In this document: piece by piece, positions 1 through 12,914 of the stretch
How the letters are laid out: each line of letters starts with the position of its first letter
How positions within the stretch are numbered: the first letter of the stretch is position 1
Origin: Thermodesulfobacteriota bacterium
GTDB taxonomy: Bacteria; Desulfobacterota; GWC2-55-46
Assembly: GCA_030583865.1 (NCBI GenBank)
Contig: CP129479.1
Span: forward strand, 880,744-944,743
DNA length: 64,000 nucleotides
Reading direction: 5' to 3'
Notes under the pieces: model-generated
What the model was told of the DNA's origin: nothing
The model's input: the letters and a program-made list of their open reading frames with translations, nothing else
Database searches by the model: none
Program-made: the position numbers and the translations under genes

Positions 1-1049
1 CCGGGAAGCTCATAAAGAGGATAGAGGAAGAGACCAAGGCCGAGGCCGACAAGAAGGCCAAGGACATAATCGCGCTCGCCATCCAGAGGTACTCCGGCGA
101 GTACGTGGCCGAAAGGACCGTCTCGGTCGTGAACCTGCCGAACGACGAGATGAAGGGGCGCATCATAGGCAGGGAGGGCCGTAACATCCGCGCCATCGAG
201 GCCGCGACAGGCATAGACGTCATAATAGACGACACGCCAGAGGCCGTCATACTCTCCGGCCACAACCCGGTGAGGAGGGAGATAGCCAAGCAGTCGCTAG
301 AGCGCCTCATCACCGACGGCCGGATACACCCTTCGAGGATAGAGGAGATAGTCTCGAAGGTCGAATCAGAGGTCAACCAGGCCATAATGGAGGCCGGGGA
401 GAGGGCGATATTCGACACGGGCCTCCACGGCATCCATAAGGAGATACAGAAGCTCATAGGAAGGCTCAAGTTCAGGACGAGCTACGCGCAGAACGTATAT
501 TCGCATTCCATGGAAGTGGCCTTCATCTGCGGGGTAATGGCGTCCGAGCTCGGGCTCCCGGCAAAGACCGCAAGGAGGGTCGGGCTCCTGCATGACATCG
601 GAAAGGCCGTGGACCACGAGGTCGAGGGGCCGCACGCCGCGATCGGGGCGGAGCTTGCCAAGAAATACGGCGAGTCAGCTAAGATTGTCGCCGCCATAGG
701 CCAGCACCATGACGACACTCCGGAAAACATCTTCGGCATACTGGTGCAGGCCGCGGATACGCTCTCGGCGGCAAGGCCCGGCGCAAGAAGGGAGATGCTC
801 GAGAGCTACATAAAGCGTCTTGACGACCTGGAGAAGATAGCAAAAGGATTCGGCGGAGTGGAGAAGGCGTACGCCCTGCAGGCCGGAAGGGAAGTCAGGG
901 TAATAGTCGAGACCCAGACGGTGAACGACGACTCCGCCGTGGTACTCTCAAAAGACATAGCAAAGAAGATAGAAAAAGAGCTCACCTACCCCGGACAGAT
1001 AAAGGTCACCGTCATACGGGAATCCAGGGCAGTAGAGTTCGCGAAGTAA
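1..1049 (+). CDS. rny: Ribonuclease Y, 5' end outside the window
   Basis: Membrane-anchored endoribonuclease that starts mRNA decay. The reading frame is open from base 3, so the N-terminal membrane anchor and most of the coiled coil are missing. The visible start is the charged Lys/Glu-rich end of the coiled coil. Next comes a KH domain with the GREGRN loop, then an HD domain whose metal-binding pair is in [12 protein letters not shown] and a further histidine pair in IGQHHDD. The C-terminus (SRAVEFAK) is typical of the family. It lies directly upstream of a ymdB homologue, the order known from other bacteria. A GTG within the frame at 105 is internal and not the start. Confidence 0.97.
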   Translation, partial: GKLIKRIEEETKAEADKKAKDIIALAIQRYSGEYVAERTVSVVNLPNDEMKGRIIGREGRNIRAIEAATGIDVIIDDTPEAVILSGHNPVRREIAKQSLERLITDGRIHPSRIEEIVSKVESEVNQAIMEAGERAIFDTGLHGIHKEIQKLIGRLKFRTSYAQNVYSHSMEVAFICGVMASELGLPAKTARRVGLLHDIGKAVDHEVEGPHAAIGAELAKKYGESAKIVAAIGQHHDDTPENIFGILVQAADTLSAARPGARREMLESYIKRLDDLEKIAKGFGGVEKAYALQAGREVRVIVETQTVNDDSAVVLSKDIAKKIEKELTYPGQIKVTVIRESRAVEFAK

Positions 1050-1052
1050 ACC

Positions 1053-1238
1053 AGGCTGCTGAAAAGACCTTGAGAGGACCTTTTTGTAAAAAGGTCCTCT
1101 CAAACTCTCCCCAAAAACTTTCAGTTCTTCCTGATAAGCACCCCCAAAAGGGGGTGCTATCAGGAACTAAAAGTCTTTGAAGGGGGCTTGGGGGGAACTT
1201 TCTACAGAAAGTTCCCCCCAAAGGACCTCTTTCAGCAG
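1053..1238. repeat. Three-hairpin intergenic repeat, copy 1
   Basis: Fills the gap between rny and ymdB. The ends read AGGCTGCTGAAA and TTTCAGCAG. Between them are three strong hairpins: about 1072-1101 (arms GAGAGGACC/GGTCCTCTC), 1130-1164 (arms CCTGATAAGCACCCCC, imperfect, extended outward by ACTTTCAGTTC pairing) and 1190-1219 (GGGGGGAACTTTC arms). The same three hairpins in the opposite order and orientation occur at 38791-38940. Could also act as a transcription terminator or attenuator between the two genes. Confidence 0.85.
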
Positions 1239-1258
1239 TCATCGTCAAGGGCCGGGGG

Positions 1259-2059
1259 ATGGAAGAGGTAAAGGTATTATTCATAGGGGATATCGTGGGG
1301 CGGCCCGGGAGGCTTGCGGTCAGGGAGCTTTTGCCGAAGCTCGTTGGGAGGCATTCGCCTGATATCGTCATAGCGAACGGGGAGAACGCCGCGGGCGGCT
1401 TCGGCATAACGCCGGAGATAGCCGAGGAGCTTAAAAAGCTCGAGATAAGCGTCATAACCACCGGTAACCACATCTGGGACAAGAAGGAGATATACGACTA
1501 CATCCGCTCTGAGCCGCGGCTTATAAGGCCCGCCAACTACCCTCTCGGCGCGCCGGGGAACGGGTGGGGCGTCTACGAGACGCCCTCGGGCGTAAAGGTC
1601 GGCGTCGTAAACCTCATGGGCAGGGTCTTCATGGAGTGCCTTGAGTGCCCGTTCAAGGCAGGAGCGGATATCGTAAGGAGGCTCAAGGCCGAGACGCCGA
1701 TAGTCATTATCGACGTGCATGCCGAGACGACCTCCGAGAAGACGGCCCTGGCGTGGCACCTTGACGGGCTCGCAAGCGCGGTCATCGGCACGCACACCCA
1801 CGTGCAGACCTCGGATGAGAGGGTGCTCCCGGGCGGAACGGCGTTCATAACCGACGCGGGCATGACCGGCCCGACGGATTCCGTCATAGGGATGAAGAAG
1901 GAGACGGTACTCGAAAGGTTCCTGCGGCAGATGCCGGTAAAGTTCGACGTGGCGACCCGGGGGATCGAGCTGCAGGGCGTTGCCGTGACGATAGGCGCAT
2001 CCGACGGAAGGGCAAGGTCGATAGAGCGCATAAGAGAGCCGCTTGAAAGGGAAGGCTGA
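1259..2059 (+). CDS. ymdB: YmdB-family metallophosphoesterase (TIGR00282 type)
   Basis: 266-residue dimetal phosphodiesterase; characterised members cleave 2',3'-cyclic nucleotides. Metal-binding motifs are all present: GDIVGRPGR near the N-terminus, NGENAAGG, GNHIWD, DVHAETTSEK and THTHVQT. Length is usual for the family. The ATG at 1259 follows a GGGGG Shine-Dalgarno-like run. It sits between rny and tyrS; in other bacteria rny and ymdB are also neighbours, consistent with a shared role in RNA metabolism. The gene starts 21 bp after the three-hairpin repeat, so read-through from rny may be limited. Confidence 0.95.
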   Translation: MEEVKVLFIGDIVGRPGRLAVRELLPKLVGRHSPDIVIANGENAAGGFGITPEIAEELKKLEISVITTGNHIWDKKEIYDYIRSEPRLIRPANYPLGAPGNGWGVYETPSGVKVGVVNLMGRVFMECLECPFKAGADIVRRLKAETPIVIIDVHAETTSEKTALAWHLDGLASAVIGTHTHVQTSDERVLPGGTAFITDAGMTGPTDSVIGMKKETVLERFLRQMPVKFDVATRGIELQGVAVTIGASDGRARSIERIREPLEREG

Positions 2060-2065
2060 ATAGGG

Positions 2066-3262
2066 ATGGAACCCAGGAAGCAGATCGAGATAATTAAAAG
2101 GGGTGTTGCCGGGATAATCTCCGAGGAAGAGCTCATTAAGAAGCTCGAAGGCTCGGCCAAGACCGGAAAGCCACTGAGGATAAAGGCCGGGTTCGACCCG
2201 ACCGCGCCTGACCTCCATCTCGGGCACACGGTCCTTATCCGGAAATTGAAGGACTTCCAGGATCTCGGACACCAGGTGCTTCTCCTTATAGGCGACTTCA
2301 CCGGCATGATAGGCGACCCCACCGGCAAGAACGAGACGAGGAAGCCCTTGACCGCCGATGAGGTAAAGAAAAACGCCCGCACGTATACGCAGCAGGCATT
2401 CAAGATACTCGACGAGAAGAAGACCGAGGTGGTCTTCAACAGCGAATGGATGGGACGACTGAGCTCGGTGGACATGATAAACCTGGCGTCGAGGTATACT
2501 GTCGCAAGGATGCTCGAACGGGACGACTTCCAGAAGAGGTACACGGAAGGGAGGCCCATAGCCATACACGAATTCATATACCCGCTTATACAGGGATACG
2601 ACTCGGTGGTGCTTAAGTCAGACGTGGAGCTCGGCGGAACCGACCAGCTCTTTAACCTGCTTGTCGGCAGGGAGCTTCAGAGGGAGATGGGGCAGGAGCC
2701 GCAGGTGGTCATAACCACCCCGCTACTCGAAGGCACGGACGGCGTGCAGAAGATGAGCAAGTCCCTCGGTAATTATATCGGCATAACCGAGCCCCCGGGA
2801 GAGATATTCGGCAAGGTCATGAGCGTCTCGGACGAGCTAATGATGAAATATTACGAACTCCTTTCGAGCGCCCCGGCAGAGCGGGTAGGGGAGATACGGG
2901 CCGGAAAAGCGCACCCGAGGGACGCCAAGGAGTCCCTCGCGAAAGAGCTCACTGCGAGGTACTGGGGAGAAGCCGAGGCGGAGAGGGCTGCCGTTGAATT
3001 CAAGGCGCTTTTCTCGCGGAAGGAGATACCAGAAGATATCGAAGCCGTTGAGATACGCGACTACCCGAACAGGGGCCTCCTTACAGCCATGAAGTGCGCG
3101 GGCCTTGCCGCGACCACCTCCGAGGCCAGAAGGCTTGTCGAGCAGGGCGGGGTAAGGGTGGACGGCGAGAAGGTGACTGACTGGAAGATTGAACTCCCGC
3201 AAGGGAAGCAGGTGCTAATACAGGCGGGCAAGAGGTTCTTCAAGAAGGTCTCCTTCGCATAG
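2066..3262 (+). CDS. tyrS: Tyrosyl-tRNA synthetase
   Basis: Class I aminoacyl-tRNA synthetase, 398 residues, charging tRNA-Tyr in the cytoplasm. The HIGH motif appears as HLGH (residues 51-54) within the [14 protein letters not shown] block, and KMSKS is at residues 229-233. The C-terminal 60 residues are an S4 RNA-binding domain ([17 protein letters not shown]). Size and motif spacing match the longer bacterial TyrRS type (TyrZ-like, about 400 residues). Starts 6 bp after the ymdB stop, so the two are probably cotranscribed. It is followed by the rrn promoter region. Confidence 0.97.
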   Translation: MEPRKQIEIIKRGVAGIISEEELIKKLEGSAKTGKPLRIKAGFDPTAPDLHLGHTVLIRKLKDFQDLGHQVLLLIGDFTGMIGDPTGKNETRKPLTADEVKKNARTYTQQAFKILDEKKTEVVFNSEWMGRLSSVDMINLASRYTVARMLERDDFQKRYTEGRPIAIHEFIYPLIQGYDSVVLKSDVELGGTDQLFNLLVGRELQREMGQEPQVVITTPLLEGTDGVQKMSKSLGNYIGITEPPGEIFGKVMSVSDELMMKYYELLSSAPAERVGEIRAGKAHPRDAKESLAKELTARYWGEAEAERAAVEFKALFSRKEIPEDIEAVEIRDYPNRGLLTAMKCAGLAATTSEARRLVEQGGVRVDGEKVTDWKIELPQGKQVLIQAGKRFFKKVSFA

Positions 3263-3389
3263 GATTGACCTGCTTGCTGGAAGGGGCTGGGTAGAGTTGC
3301 TTGGTGCAAGGCCGGGCCGCATAAAACCTGCATGGTTTCAGGCAGCCAGGCCTGCCTTGAAAAACATCTTATTTTTTTGTTTTTTTGTG

Positions 3390-3418
3390 TTGACATGGTC
3401 CAGGGCATGGGTTATATA
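3390..3418 (+). promoter_or_regulatory. rrn promoter P1
   Basis: TTGACA at 3390-3395, a 17-bp spacer and TATATA at 3413-3418. An A/T-rich tract (3369-3389) directly upstream resembles an UP element. It lies about 300 bp before 16S rRNA in the same orientation. Confidence 0.8.
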
Positions 3419-3517
3419 TATAGACCCTGCTGGTGAACGAATGGGCTTTCAACTGTCTGCCCGCCAGGGCTGACGGGGGCGGGCCGAAGAAAAAAACAGG
3501 GTTGCCGAAAAAAGTGC

Positions 3518-3546
3518 TTGACACGGCAAATCTGAAAATGTAAAAT
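3518..3546 (+). promoter_or_regulatory. rrn promoter P2
   Basis: TTGACA at 3518-3523, a 17-bp spacer and TAAAAT at 3541-3546. Second of two tandem promoters upstream of 16S rRNA, an arrangement common in bacterial rRNA operons. Confidence 0.8.
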
Positions 3547-3643
3547 GGTTAGATTCGCTGGGGTTCCGAGATTCACCATAATCCTTGCATGGAACACTGC
3601 GAAATGATATTTTAAAAATGTATCAGTAAGACTTTTAAGCCTT

Positions 3644-3677
3644 CTGCTCTTTGAAAACTAAATAGCAAGCACAGTCA
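3644..3677 (+). promoter_or_regulatory. boxA-like antitermination site and left arm of pre-16S processing stem
   Basis: TGCTCTTTGAAAA resembles rRNA boxA. The stretch 3644-3676 is nearly the exact reverse complement of 5364-5397 downstream of 16S, so the two pair as the long stem that RNase III cuts to release pre-16S rRNA. Confidence 0.75.
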
Positions 3678-3716
3678 AAACCCTAAATCACCCCCTTTAA
3701 ATTCCAGAATCAGAAC

Positions 3717-5278
<1,562 letters not shown>

Positions 5279-5459
5279 TGGAGAACCGGTCCGCGCCCTC
5301 GCTTCGGCGGGGCGCGGGCTATAATCCACACGAAAGACCTTTGAAGGGGTTCGGGTTAGACTGTCGCTTGCTATTTAGTTTGCAAAGAGCAGAGCGTTCT
5401 TTCGCAAGATGGGCCAGGGCCCTCAGGCCCGGGAATCGAATGCGGCCCGCACGCAATAA

Positions 5460-5536
<77 letters not shown>

Positions 5537-5584
5537 AAAACCGTGATCGTAACCGCCGCCTCGTTCGGAGGACGTGCCGGTTCC

Positions 5585-5660
5585 GGGGGTATAGCTCAGC
5601 TGGGAGAGCGTCTGGTTTGCAACCAGAAGGTCAGCGGTTCGATCCCGCTTACCTCCACCA
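5585..5660 (+). tRNA. tRNA-Ala (TGC)
   Basis: 76-nt cloverleaf. Acceptor GGGGGTA pairs with TACCTCC through one G-T wobble; anticodon TGC at 5618-5620; T-loop GTTCGATC; CCA encoded. Ile-Ala spacer tRNAs are the common bacterial arrangement. Confidence 0.97.
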
Positions 5661-5710
5661 AATTACGGGCAGCGAGACAGGCTTTTAAGGGTTCAAAAAC
5701 ATAGTTTCAC

Positions 5711-5786
5711 GCTCTTTGACAATCGAATAGGGTAATAAATCTTCAAGACGCTGAAGAATCAATAACCAAGCGCACAAGTATCTCTT
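5711..5786 (+). promoter_or_regulatory. Second boxA-like site and left arm of pre-23S processing stem
   Basis: GCTCTTTGACAAT at 5711 is a boxA-like sequence. The segment to about 5780 is complementary, with small bulges, to 8766-8830 after 23S rRNA, forming the pre-23S processing stem. Confidence 0.7.
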
Positions 5787-8760
<2,974 letters not shown>

Positions 8761-8841
8761 ATTATACTTGTGATGCTTGGTTATTGATTCCCGGCGTTTT
8801 GAAGAAATTACCCTGTTCGATTGGAAAGCTCGAATTACGCT

Positions 8842-8959
8842 TTCCCGTGGCCATACCGAGGAGGTCACACCCGTTCCCATCCCGAACACGGCAGTTAAGC
8901 TCCTCAGGGCCGATGGTACTGCATGGGCAACTATGTGGGAGAGTAGGACGCCGCGGGAT
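8842..8959 (+). rRNA. rrf: 5S ribosomal RNA
   Basis: About 118 nt. TCCCGTGG at the 5' end pairs with CCGCGGGA at the 3' end. Contains the conserved CCGAACACGGCAGTTAAGC loop and GGGAGAGTAGG. Confidence 0.95.
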
Positions 8960-8967
8960 TTAAATCA

Positions 8968-9002
8968 AAAAAGCCGCCAGAGAAATCTGGCGGCTTTTTT
9001 TG
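8968..9002 (+). terminator. rrn operon terminator
   Basis: Perfect stem AAGCCGCCAG / CTGGCGGCTT with a six-base loop, followed by a run of seven T. An A-run on the left side makes it potentially bidirectional, serving also the minus-strand gene that ends at 9019. Confidence 0.93.
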
Positions 9003-9018
9003 TCCAATGTCGTTTTTT

Positions 9019-9957
9019 TTAAGTACCAATTACCCCCAGCATCTCCGAGACCTTCTCCCTCAGCCCGTATATGGACACGGGCTTCAGCATGAATTCGACT
9101 CGGTTCGCCGTGAAGAAATCCCTGACCACGTCGTCCGGCGAGCCTGTAAGGAAGAGGAACCTCCGTTCAAGCCCCGGGCGCATGGCCGAGGCCCTGCGGT
9201 AGAGCTCCATGCCGTCCATGACCGGCATCCTGACGTCCGAGATCACAAGGGAGTAATCTTCCGTCCCGAGGGCTTCGAGCGCGGCCTCCCCGTTCTCCGC
9301 CGCATCGACCCGCGCATTACCCTGGATAATAATCCTCAGGAGCGAGAGGACGGTTTTTTCGTCGTCCACCACAAGGACGCTTCGTCCGTCAAGCTCCGGG
9401 AAGCTTTCAACCCTTTCAAGAAGCCCCTTGAGCCCGGGCTTTGAGCGGAGATGCCCGGTTATCCGGTCCCTGTGCTTCCTGAGCGACTCGACCAGGTCCG
9501 TGAACTCCGCGGGAAAGTTCCGCAAGGCGTTTACCACGTAGGCGAAGAGCTCGTTATGCTCCGAGAACTCGAGGGCGACCACCATCTCCATGAGGCCGGC
9601 CTCGCTTATGGTACCTGCCTCGACCTCCTCCTCGAACATGCGGATTATGGGCGAGATGCCGTCTATGACCGTGAGGTCGACGGGCAGGGGGCGGGCGAGG
9701 CCGCTTATCTGCCTGCCCGCGCTTACGAGCATGTCGAGGTGCGCGCTCTCATCGACCGAGAGCTCCTCAAGCAAGGCGGATAAATCCCTGTTCGAGGCAA
9801 AGAGCCGGGCGGCCTTCGCGTAGAGCGCTCCGGCTCCGGCTTCGGCGCTGACCAGCCACTCTACGGCGTCGTCAAGGTCCAGGGGAGCGGCGTTTCCCGG
9901 ATTTGCATCGTGGCCCGCGTCGGTAACGCGGCGGCGGTCGTTATGTCCTGAAGTCAT
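9019..9957 (-). CDS. Ferritin-like domain fused to a response-regulator receiver domain
   Basis: 312 residues. The N-terminal part (about 25-165) is helical with diiron-type motifs: EAGAGALY, DESAHLDML, a second-half EEEVEAG and LEFSEHNELF. This looks like a rubrerythrin/ferritin-like four-helix bundle. The C-terminal part (about 190-312) is a CheY-like receiver: VLVVDDE, phosphoacceptor Asp in VISDVRMPVMDG, Thr in LTGS and Lys in LKPVS. There is no output domain. The chosen ATG at 9957 has AGGAGGAC just upstream and avoids overlap with the preceding chemoreceptor gene; a longer frame to 10116 has no ribosome site. It lies 49 bp after that gene, probably in one transcript. Function as a redox- or metal-linked signalling protein is inference. 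Confidence 0.85.
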   Translation of the reverse strand: MTSGHNDRRRVTDAGHDANPGNAAPLDLDDAVEWLVSAEAGAGALYAKAARLFASNRDLSALLEELSVDESAHLDMLVSAGRQISGLARPLPVDLTVIDGISPIIRMFEEEVEAGTISEAGLMEMVVALEFSEHNELFAYVVNALRNFPAEFTDLVESLRKHRDRITGHLRSKPGLKGLLERVESFPELDGRSVLVVDDEKTVLSLLRIIIQGNARVDAAENGEAALEALGTEDYSLVISDVRMPVMDGMELYRRASAMRPGLERRFLFLTGSPDDVVRDFFTANRVEFMLKPVSIYGLREKVSEMLGVIGT

Positions 9958-10006
9958 GGAAGTCCTCCTGCGCCTCTGTCTCTGTGTACGGATACAGACG
10001 CACCTA

Positions 10007-12142
10007 TTAAGCCGCGCAGAGGGGCCGGTCCCCGGGCGTAAACGGCCGCCCGGCGCCGGGCTCGGGTTTCGCGGAGGTGTTGAAGGCCTGCACATTAGTC
10101 TGAAGCACCGCGGCAAGCTCGGCGATTTCGTTGCTGGCCGCGGCTATCTGGCCAGCGCTCTGCAACGTCTCGGACGCTACCAGCGAAACGTTTTCGATAT
10201 CCGAGCTTATCTGTTCGGCGGCAGCCGACTGCTGTTCCAGGGCGACAGTTATCGACTCTATCATGGCGGTCGCGCCCGAAGACTTGTCTATTATCTTCCT
10301 GATCGTATCGCCGGTCCGGGCCGCTAGGGCTGCCCCGTCGCGCACGGCGCTTATCTCCCTGTCCATCGAGGCGGTGGCCTTATCTATGCCTTCCTGCATG
10401 CCCGTTATCACGGCGTCTATCTTCCTTGTCGCGCCTATGGTCTTCTCCGCGAGCTTTTTCACCTCGTCGGCGACCACGGCGAAGCCCCTGCCGTGGGCCC
10501 CGGCCCTGGCTGACTCGATTGCGGCGTTAAGGGCCAGGAGGTTTGTCTGGTCGGCGATGTCCTCTATTACGGTAATGATCGAGCCGATGTCCTTTGACGA
10601 GGACTCCAGCGCCATCACGATGGCGCTCGATTCCCCGGCGGCCCTGGATATGCTCTCCATCGCCTCTATAGTGGTCTCAACGATGGCCCCGCCGTCCTCA
10701 GCCGCCTCTCTGGCCTCCCTGGAGGCCTTTGCCGCGGACGCGATGTTCCTGGATATTTCGTTTACCGTAGCGCTCATCTCGTTAGAAGAGGTCGAGACCT
10801 GGGCCGCCTTGGAGGACTGAAGCCCCGTTCCCCTCTCTATCTGCAGGGAGGCCGCCGATAGCTCCTCGGCGGCTGATGAAAGGAAGCCCACAGACTGGCA
10901 TATGCGGCTTACCACCCCGTGGAAGCTTTCTATCATCCTGTTGAAGCTCTCGGCCATCTGGCCGCTTTCGTCAGCCGACGAGGACCTTACCTTTATCGTA
11001 AGGTCGCCCGTGCGCTCGACCTCGGCCATCATTTCCTTAAGCGAGCGCATGGGCTCTATTACCTTCGTATTTATAACGAACACCGCGCAGGAGCCCATGA
11101 ACGCCACCGCGGCCATGATTACCGCAGCAGTGGCGGCGTTCCGCCTCGAGGCGGCGACCTCGGGCGCTATCTTCGAGCCCACCATCCTCCCTACGGCTGC
11201 CGAGACCGCCAGGATGGAGTCGATGGCCTCGCTCGAGCTCCGTATCCATTCGTCACCGGAAATAGGATAATCGCCGGTCGGGCCGGCTTGCAGGACAGCC
11301 CTCCTCGTCTCCTCGAACCTGTCGAGGAAGACCGTCTCCAGGTTCGATATGGCTTCAAGGACTTCCCTGCTCGTGTTCGAGTCTTCCTTAAGGCGGAGTA
11401 TCGGCTTCAGGTTTATCTCCACGATGGCCCTGTACGTGTTCAAGGCCTCGATATCGCCGTTATCGAAGGCCTTGCCGGTCGATATGAGCCTCGCAAGGTG
11501 CGCCCGTTCCCTGCCCGCGTACTCGCTTACGAGCCAGACGGCGTTCTTGAGCTCGATATTATACCTGAGCCCGTCGAGGTCCGCGCTCAGGCCGGAGCCG
11601 CTGGTGAAGGCGGCCCCGCGTATATCGGAATTCGCGTCTATGTAAGAGGTTATGACCGTGCTCCATTCGCGCGCGGTGTAGTCCCCGGAGCCCGCGAGCC
11701 CGAGGGAGAAATCAGCGCTCCTCCTTGCGGACTCGAGGCGGCCAAGTGCCGTTTCCGCCCTGTCGAGCGCCGCGTCAAGCGCAGGGTTGCCGCCGTCCAT
11801 CTCAGAGAGCATTCTCGCCCTGTCGTACGCGCCTTCCGAAACCCGCCCGCTTTTTCCCCTCAGCTCGGCTATCGTCCGCATTGTATCGGGGCCGGCGGCA
11901 TTGCCGGACGAGAGGGCCATGGCGGTCACTCCGCGCTCCTTGGCCAGGTAGCCTGAGGACTCGATTATCCCGTCCACGAGGGCGTTTGCGGCTTCCATCC
12001 TGGCCATCGTCCTGCCTTCGCCCCTTGTTTGCATCAGGTTGTACAATGAAAACCCCATTAAGAGGAGCGCAAGCAGGCTGACCGTTCCGGTCAGAAATGC
12101 CTTTATGCTCATGTCTTTGAAAAATTTGCGAATTAACCGCAT
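10007..12142 (-). CDS. Methyl-accepting chemotaxis protein with NIT-like sensor
   Basis: About 711-residue transmembrane chemoreceptor. Transmembrane segment 1 (roughly residues 14-38) is followed by a large periplasmic helical region. Its start ([14 protein letters not shown]) resembles the nitrate/nitrite-sensing NIT domain. A second membrane segment near [18 protein letters not shown] leads into a HAMP linker and a signalling domain whose hairpin tip region includes [18 protein letters not shown]. The start is ambiguous: two ATGs (12145, 12142) follow GAGGGAGGG; an upstream ATG at 12184 has no ribosome site. A sigma-28 promoter lies 60-90 bp upstream. Ligand identity is not known. Confidence 0.93.
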   Translation of the reverse strand: MRLIRKFFKDMSIKAFLTGTVSLLALLLMGFSLYNLMQTRGEGRTMARMEAANALVDGIIESSGYLAKERGVTAMALSSGNAAGPDTMRTIAELRGKSGRVSEGAYDRARMLSEMDGGNPALDAALDRAETALGRLESARRSADFSLGLAGSGDYTAREWSTVITSYIDANSDIRGAAFTSGSGLSADLDGLRYNIELKNAVWLVSEYAGRERAHLARLISTGKAFDNGDIEALNTYRAIVEINLKPILRLKEDSNTSREVLEAISNLETVFLDRFEETRRAVLQAGPTGDYPISGDEWIRSSSEAIDSILAVSAAVGRMVGSKIAPEVAASRRNAATAAVIMAAVAFMGSCAVFVINTKVIEPMRSLKEMMAEVERTGDLTIKVRSSSADESGQMAESFNRMIESFHGVVSRICQSVGFLSSAAEELSAASLQIERGTGLQSSKAAQVSTSSNEMSATVNEISRNIASAAKASREAREAAEDGGAIVETTIEAMESISRAAGESSAIVMALESSSKDIGSIITVIEDIADQTNLLALNAAIESARAGAHGRGFAVVADEVKKLAEKTIGATRKIDAVITGMQEGIDKATASMDREISAVRDGAALAARTGDTIRKIIDKSSGATAMIESITVALEQQSAAAEQISSDIENVSLVASETLQSAGQIAAASNEIAELAAVLQTNVQAFNTSAKPEPGAGRPFTPGDRPLCAA

Positions 12143-12208
12143 CATCCCTCCCTCACTCGTCCCTGTGATTCCGCCCTGATGCATGCCAGATTGAACGGGT
12201 TGATTTAT

Positions 12209-12235
12209 ATATCGGCCAAAGTATTTAGAACTTTA
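12209..12235 (-). promoter_or_regulatory. Sigma-28 (FliA) promoter of the chemoreceptor gene
   Basis: On the minus strand: TAAAGTTC, an 11-bp spacer, GCCGATAT. This matches the flagellar sigma factor consensus (TAAAGTTT-N11-GCCGATAA) at 14 of 16 positions. Predicted start about 60 nt before the ATG. Implies flagellar-class co-regulation of the receptor and the ferritin-receiver gene behind it. Confidence 0.85.
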
Positions 12236-12350
12236 TAGGCCAAAAGGATGAGGTAGAAAATCATCCCTGGGCCTGTCAGGATTGAAAGTCCCGACTAATC
12301 TCCTTATGTGACTTGTGAGATTCAGGGCCGTTCGGTGGTCAGGAAAGGAC

Positions 12351-12382
12351 GGCAACGGCCCGCCTGAAAGCGGGCCGTTGCC
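12351..12382. terminator. Perfect 13-bp hairpin between convergent or following transcripts
   Basis: GGCAACGGCCCGC, a six-base loop and its exact complement. No strong T-run on either side, so it may be a weak terminator or a 3'-end stabiliser for the small minus-strand gene ending at 12406. Confidence 0.55.
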
Positions 12383-12405
12383 TTAAGCTATCGCGGAAAA
12401 GGCGT

Positions 12406-12660
12406 TTAATGGAAGGACCTTATCTGGTCGGGCGAGAACTTGTCTACCTGGATGACCTTGGCCTTTTCCCTCACGAAGTCAGGGATCATCTGCTTGACCT
12501 CTGATTCGTTCTTCGCGTCTACTATGGCATAGGCCGTGTGGTCGCCCTTGCTGCAGCCCCAGTAGAAGTTATCGAGGGTCTTTTCGCCCTTTGCCAGTAT
12601 CCCGTCCATCTCCCTTGCGCACTCTTCTTTCGTATGGGGTGATTCTATGAGATATTTCAT
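12406..12660 (-). CDS. Small conserved hypothetical protein
   Basis: 84 residues beginning MKYLIESPHTKEEC and ending DKFSPDQIRSFH. The pattern of a short beta strand, a helix with HTKEEC, a WGC core, a strand AYAIVDA and a basic C-terminal strand suggests a ferredoxin-like alpha/beta fold. The family is widespread but I know of no function. AGGAGG stands 7 bases before the ATG. Upstream intergenic DNA contains an imperfect palindrome (TTTGATTC...GAATCATCAAA, 12688-12715) that could be an operator. Confidence 0.85.
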   Translation of the reverse strand: MKYLIESPHTKEECAREMDGILAKGEKTLDNFYWGCSKGDHTAYAIVDAKNESEVKQMIPDFVREKAKVIQVDKFSPDQIRSFH

Positions 12661-12914
12661 GGCCTAACCTCCTTAGAGAGAACATATTTGATTCTTTATT
12701 CGGAATCATCAAAAGTCAACTTGCGATATCCCGTCCCGCATGGCGCGCGTGCGTGCTGCCGGTAATCTCCTGGTACGCGCTGGCCGCCTTGACCTGCTCT
12801 CTTGGCCCGTAAGGTTTTGAATTGAAACGGATACTTCTGCTGTGTTAGAGTTCATGTCAGGACAAAATCCATGAAAAATCCGACAATTGACGGGTTTTCC
12901 CGGGCAGTTTGCAG

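Noticed and set aside
1277-2577. Long minus-strand open frames across ymdB and tyrS
   Set aside because: They are shadows of the two clear plus-strand genes, rich in Arg/Pro with no recognisable motif or ribosome site.
10919-11956. 345-codon plus-strand frame opposite the chemoreceptor
   Set aside because: Antisense shadow of a high-GC coding region; composition is not protein-like.
12185-12405. c-di-GMP or other known riboswitch in the chemoreceptor leader
   Set aside because: The conserved core of the known classes is not visible; only a sigma-28 promoter and a hairpin were found.
12688-12715. CRISPR-like or attachment-site reading of the palindrome before the small minus-strand gene
   Set aside because: Only one copy; better seen as an operator candidate.
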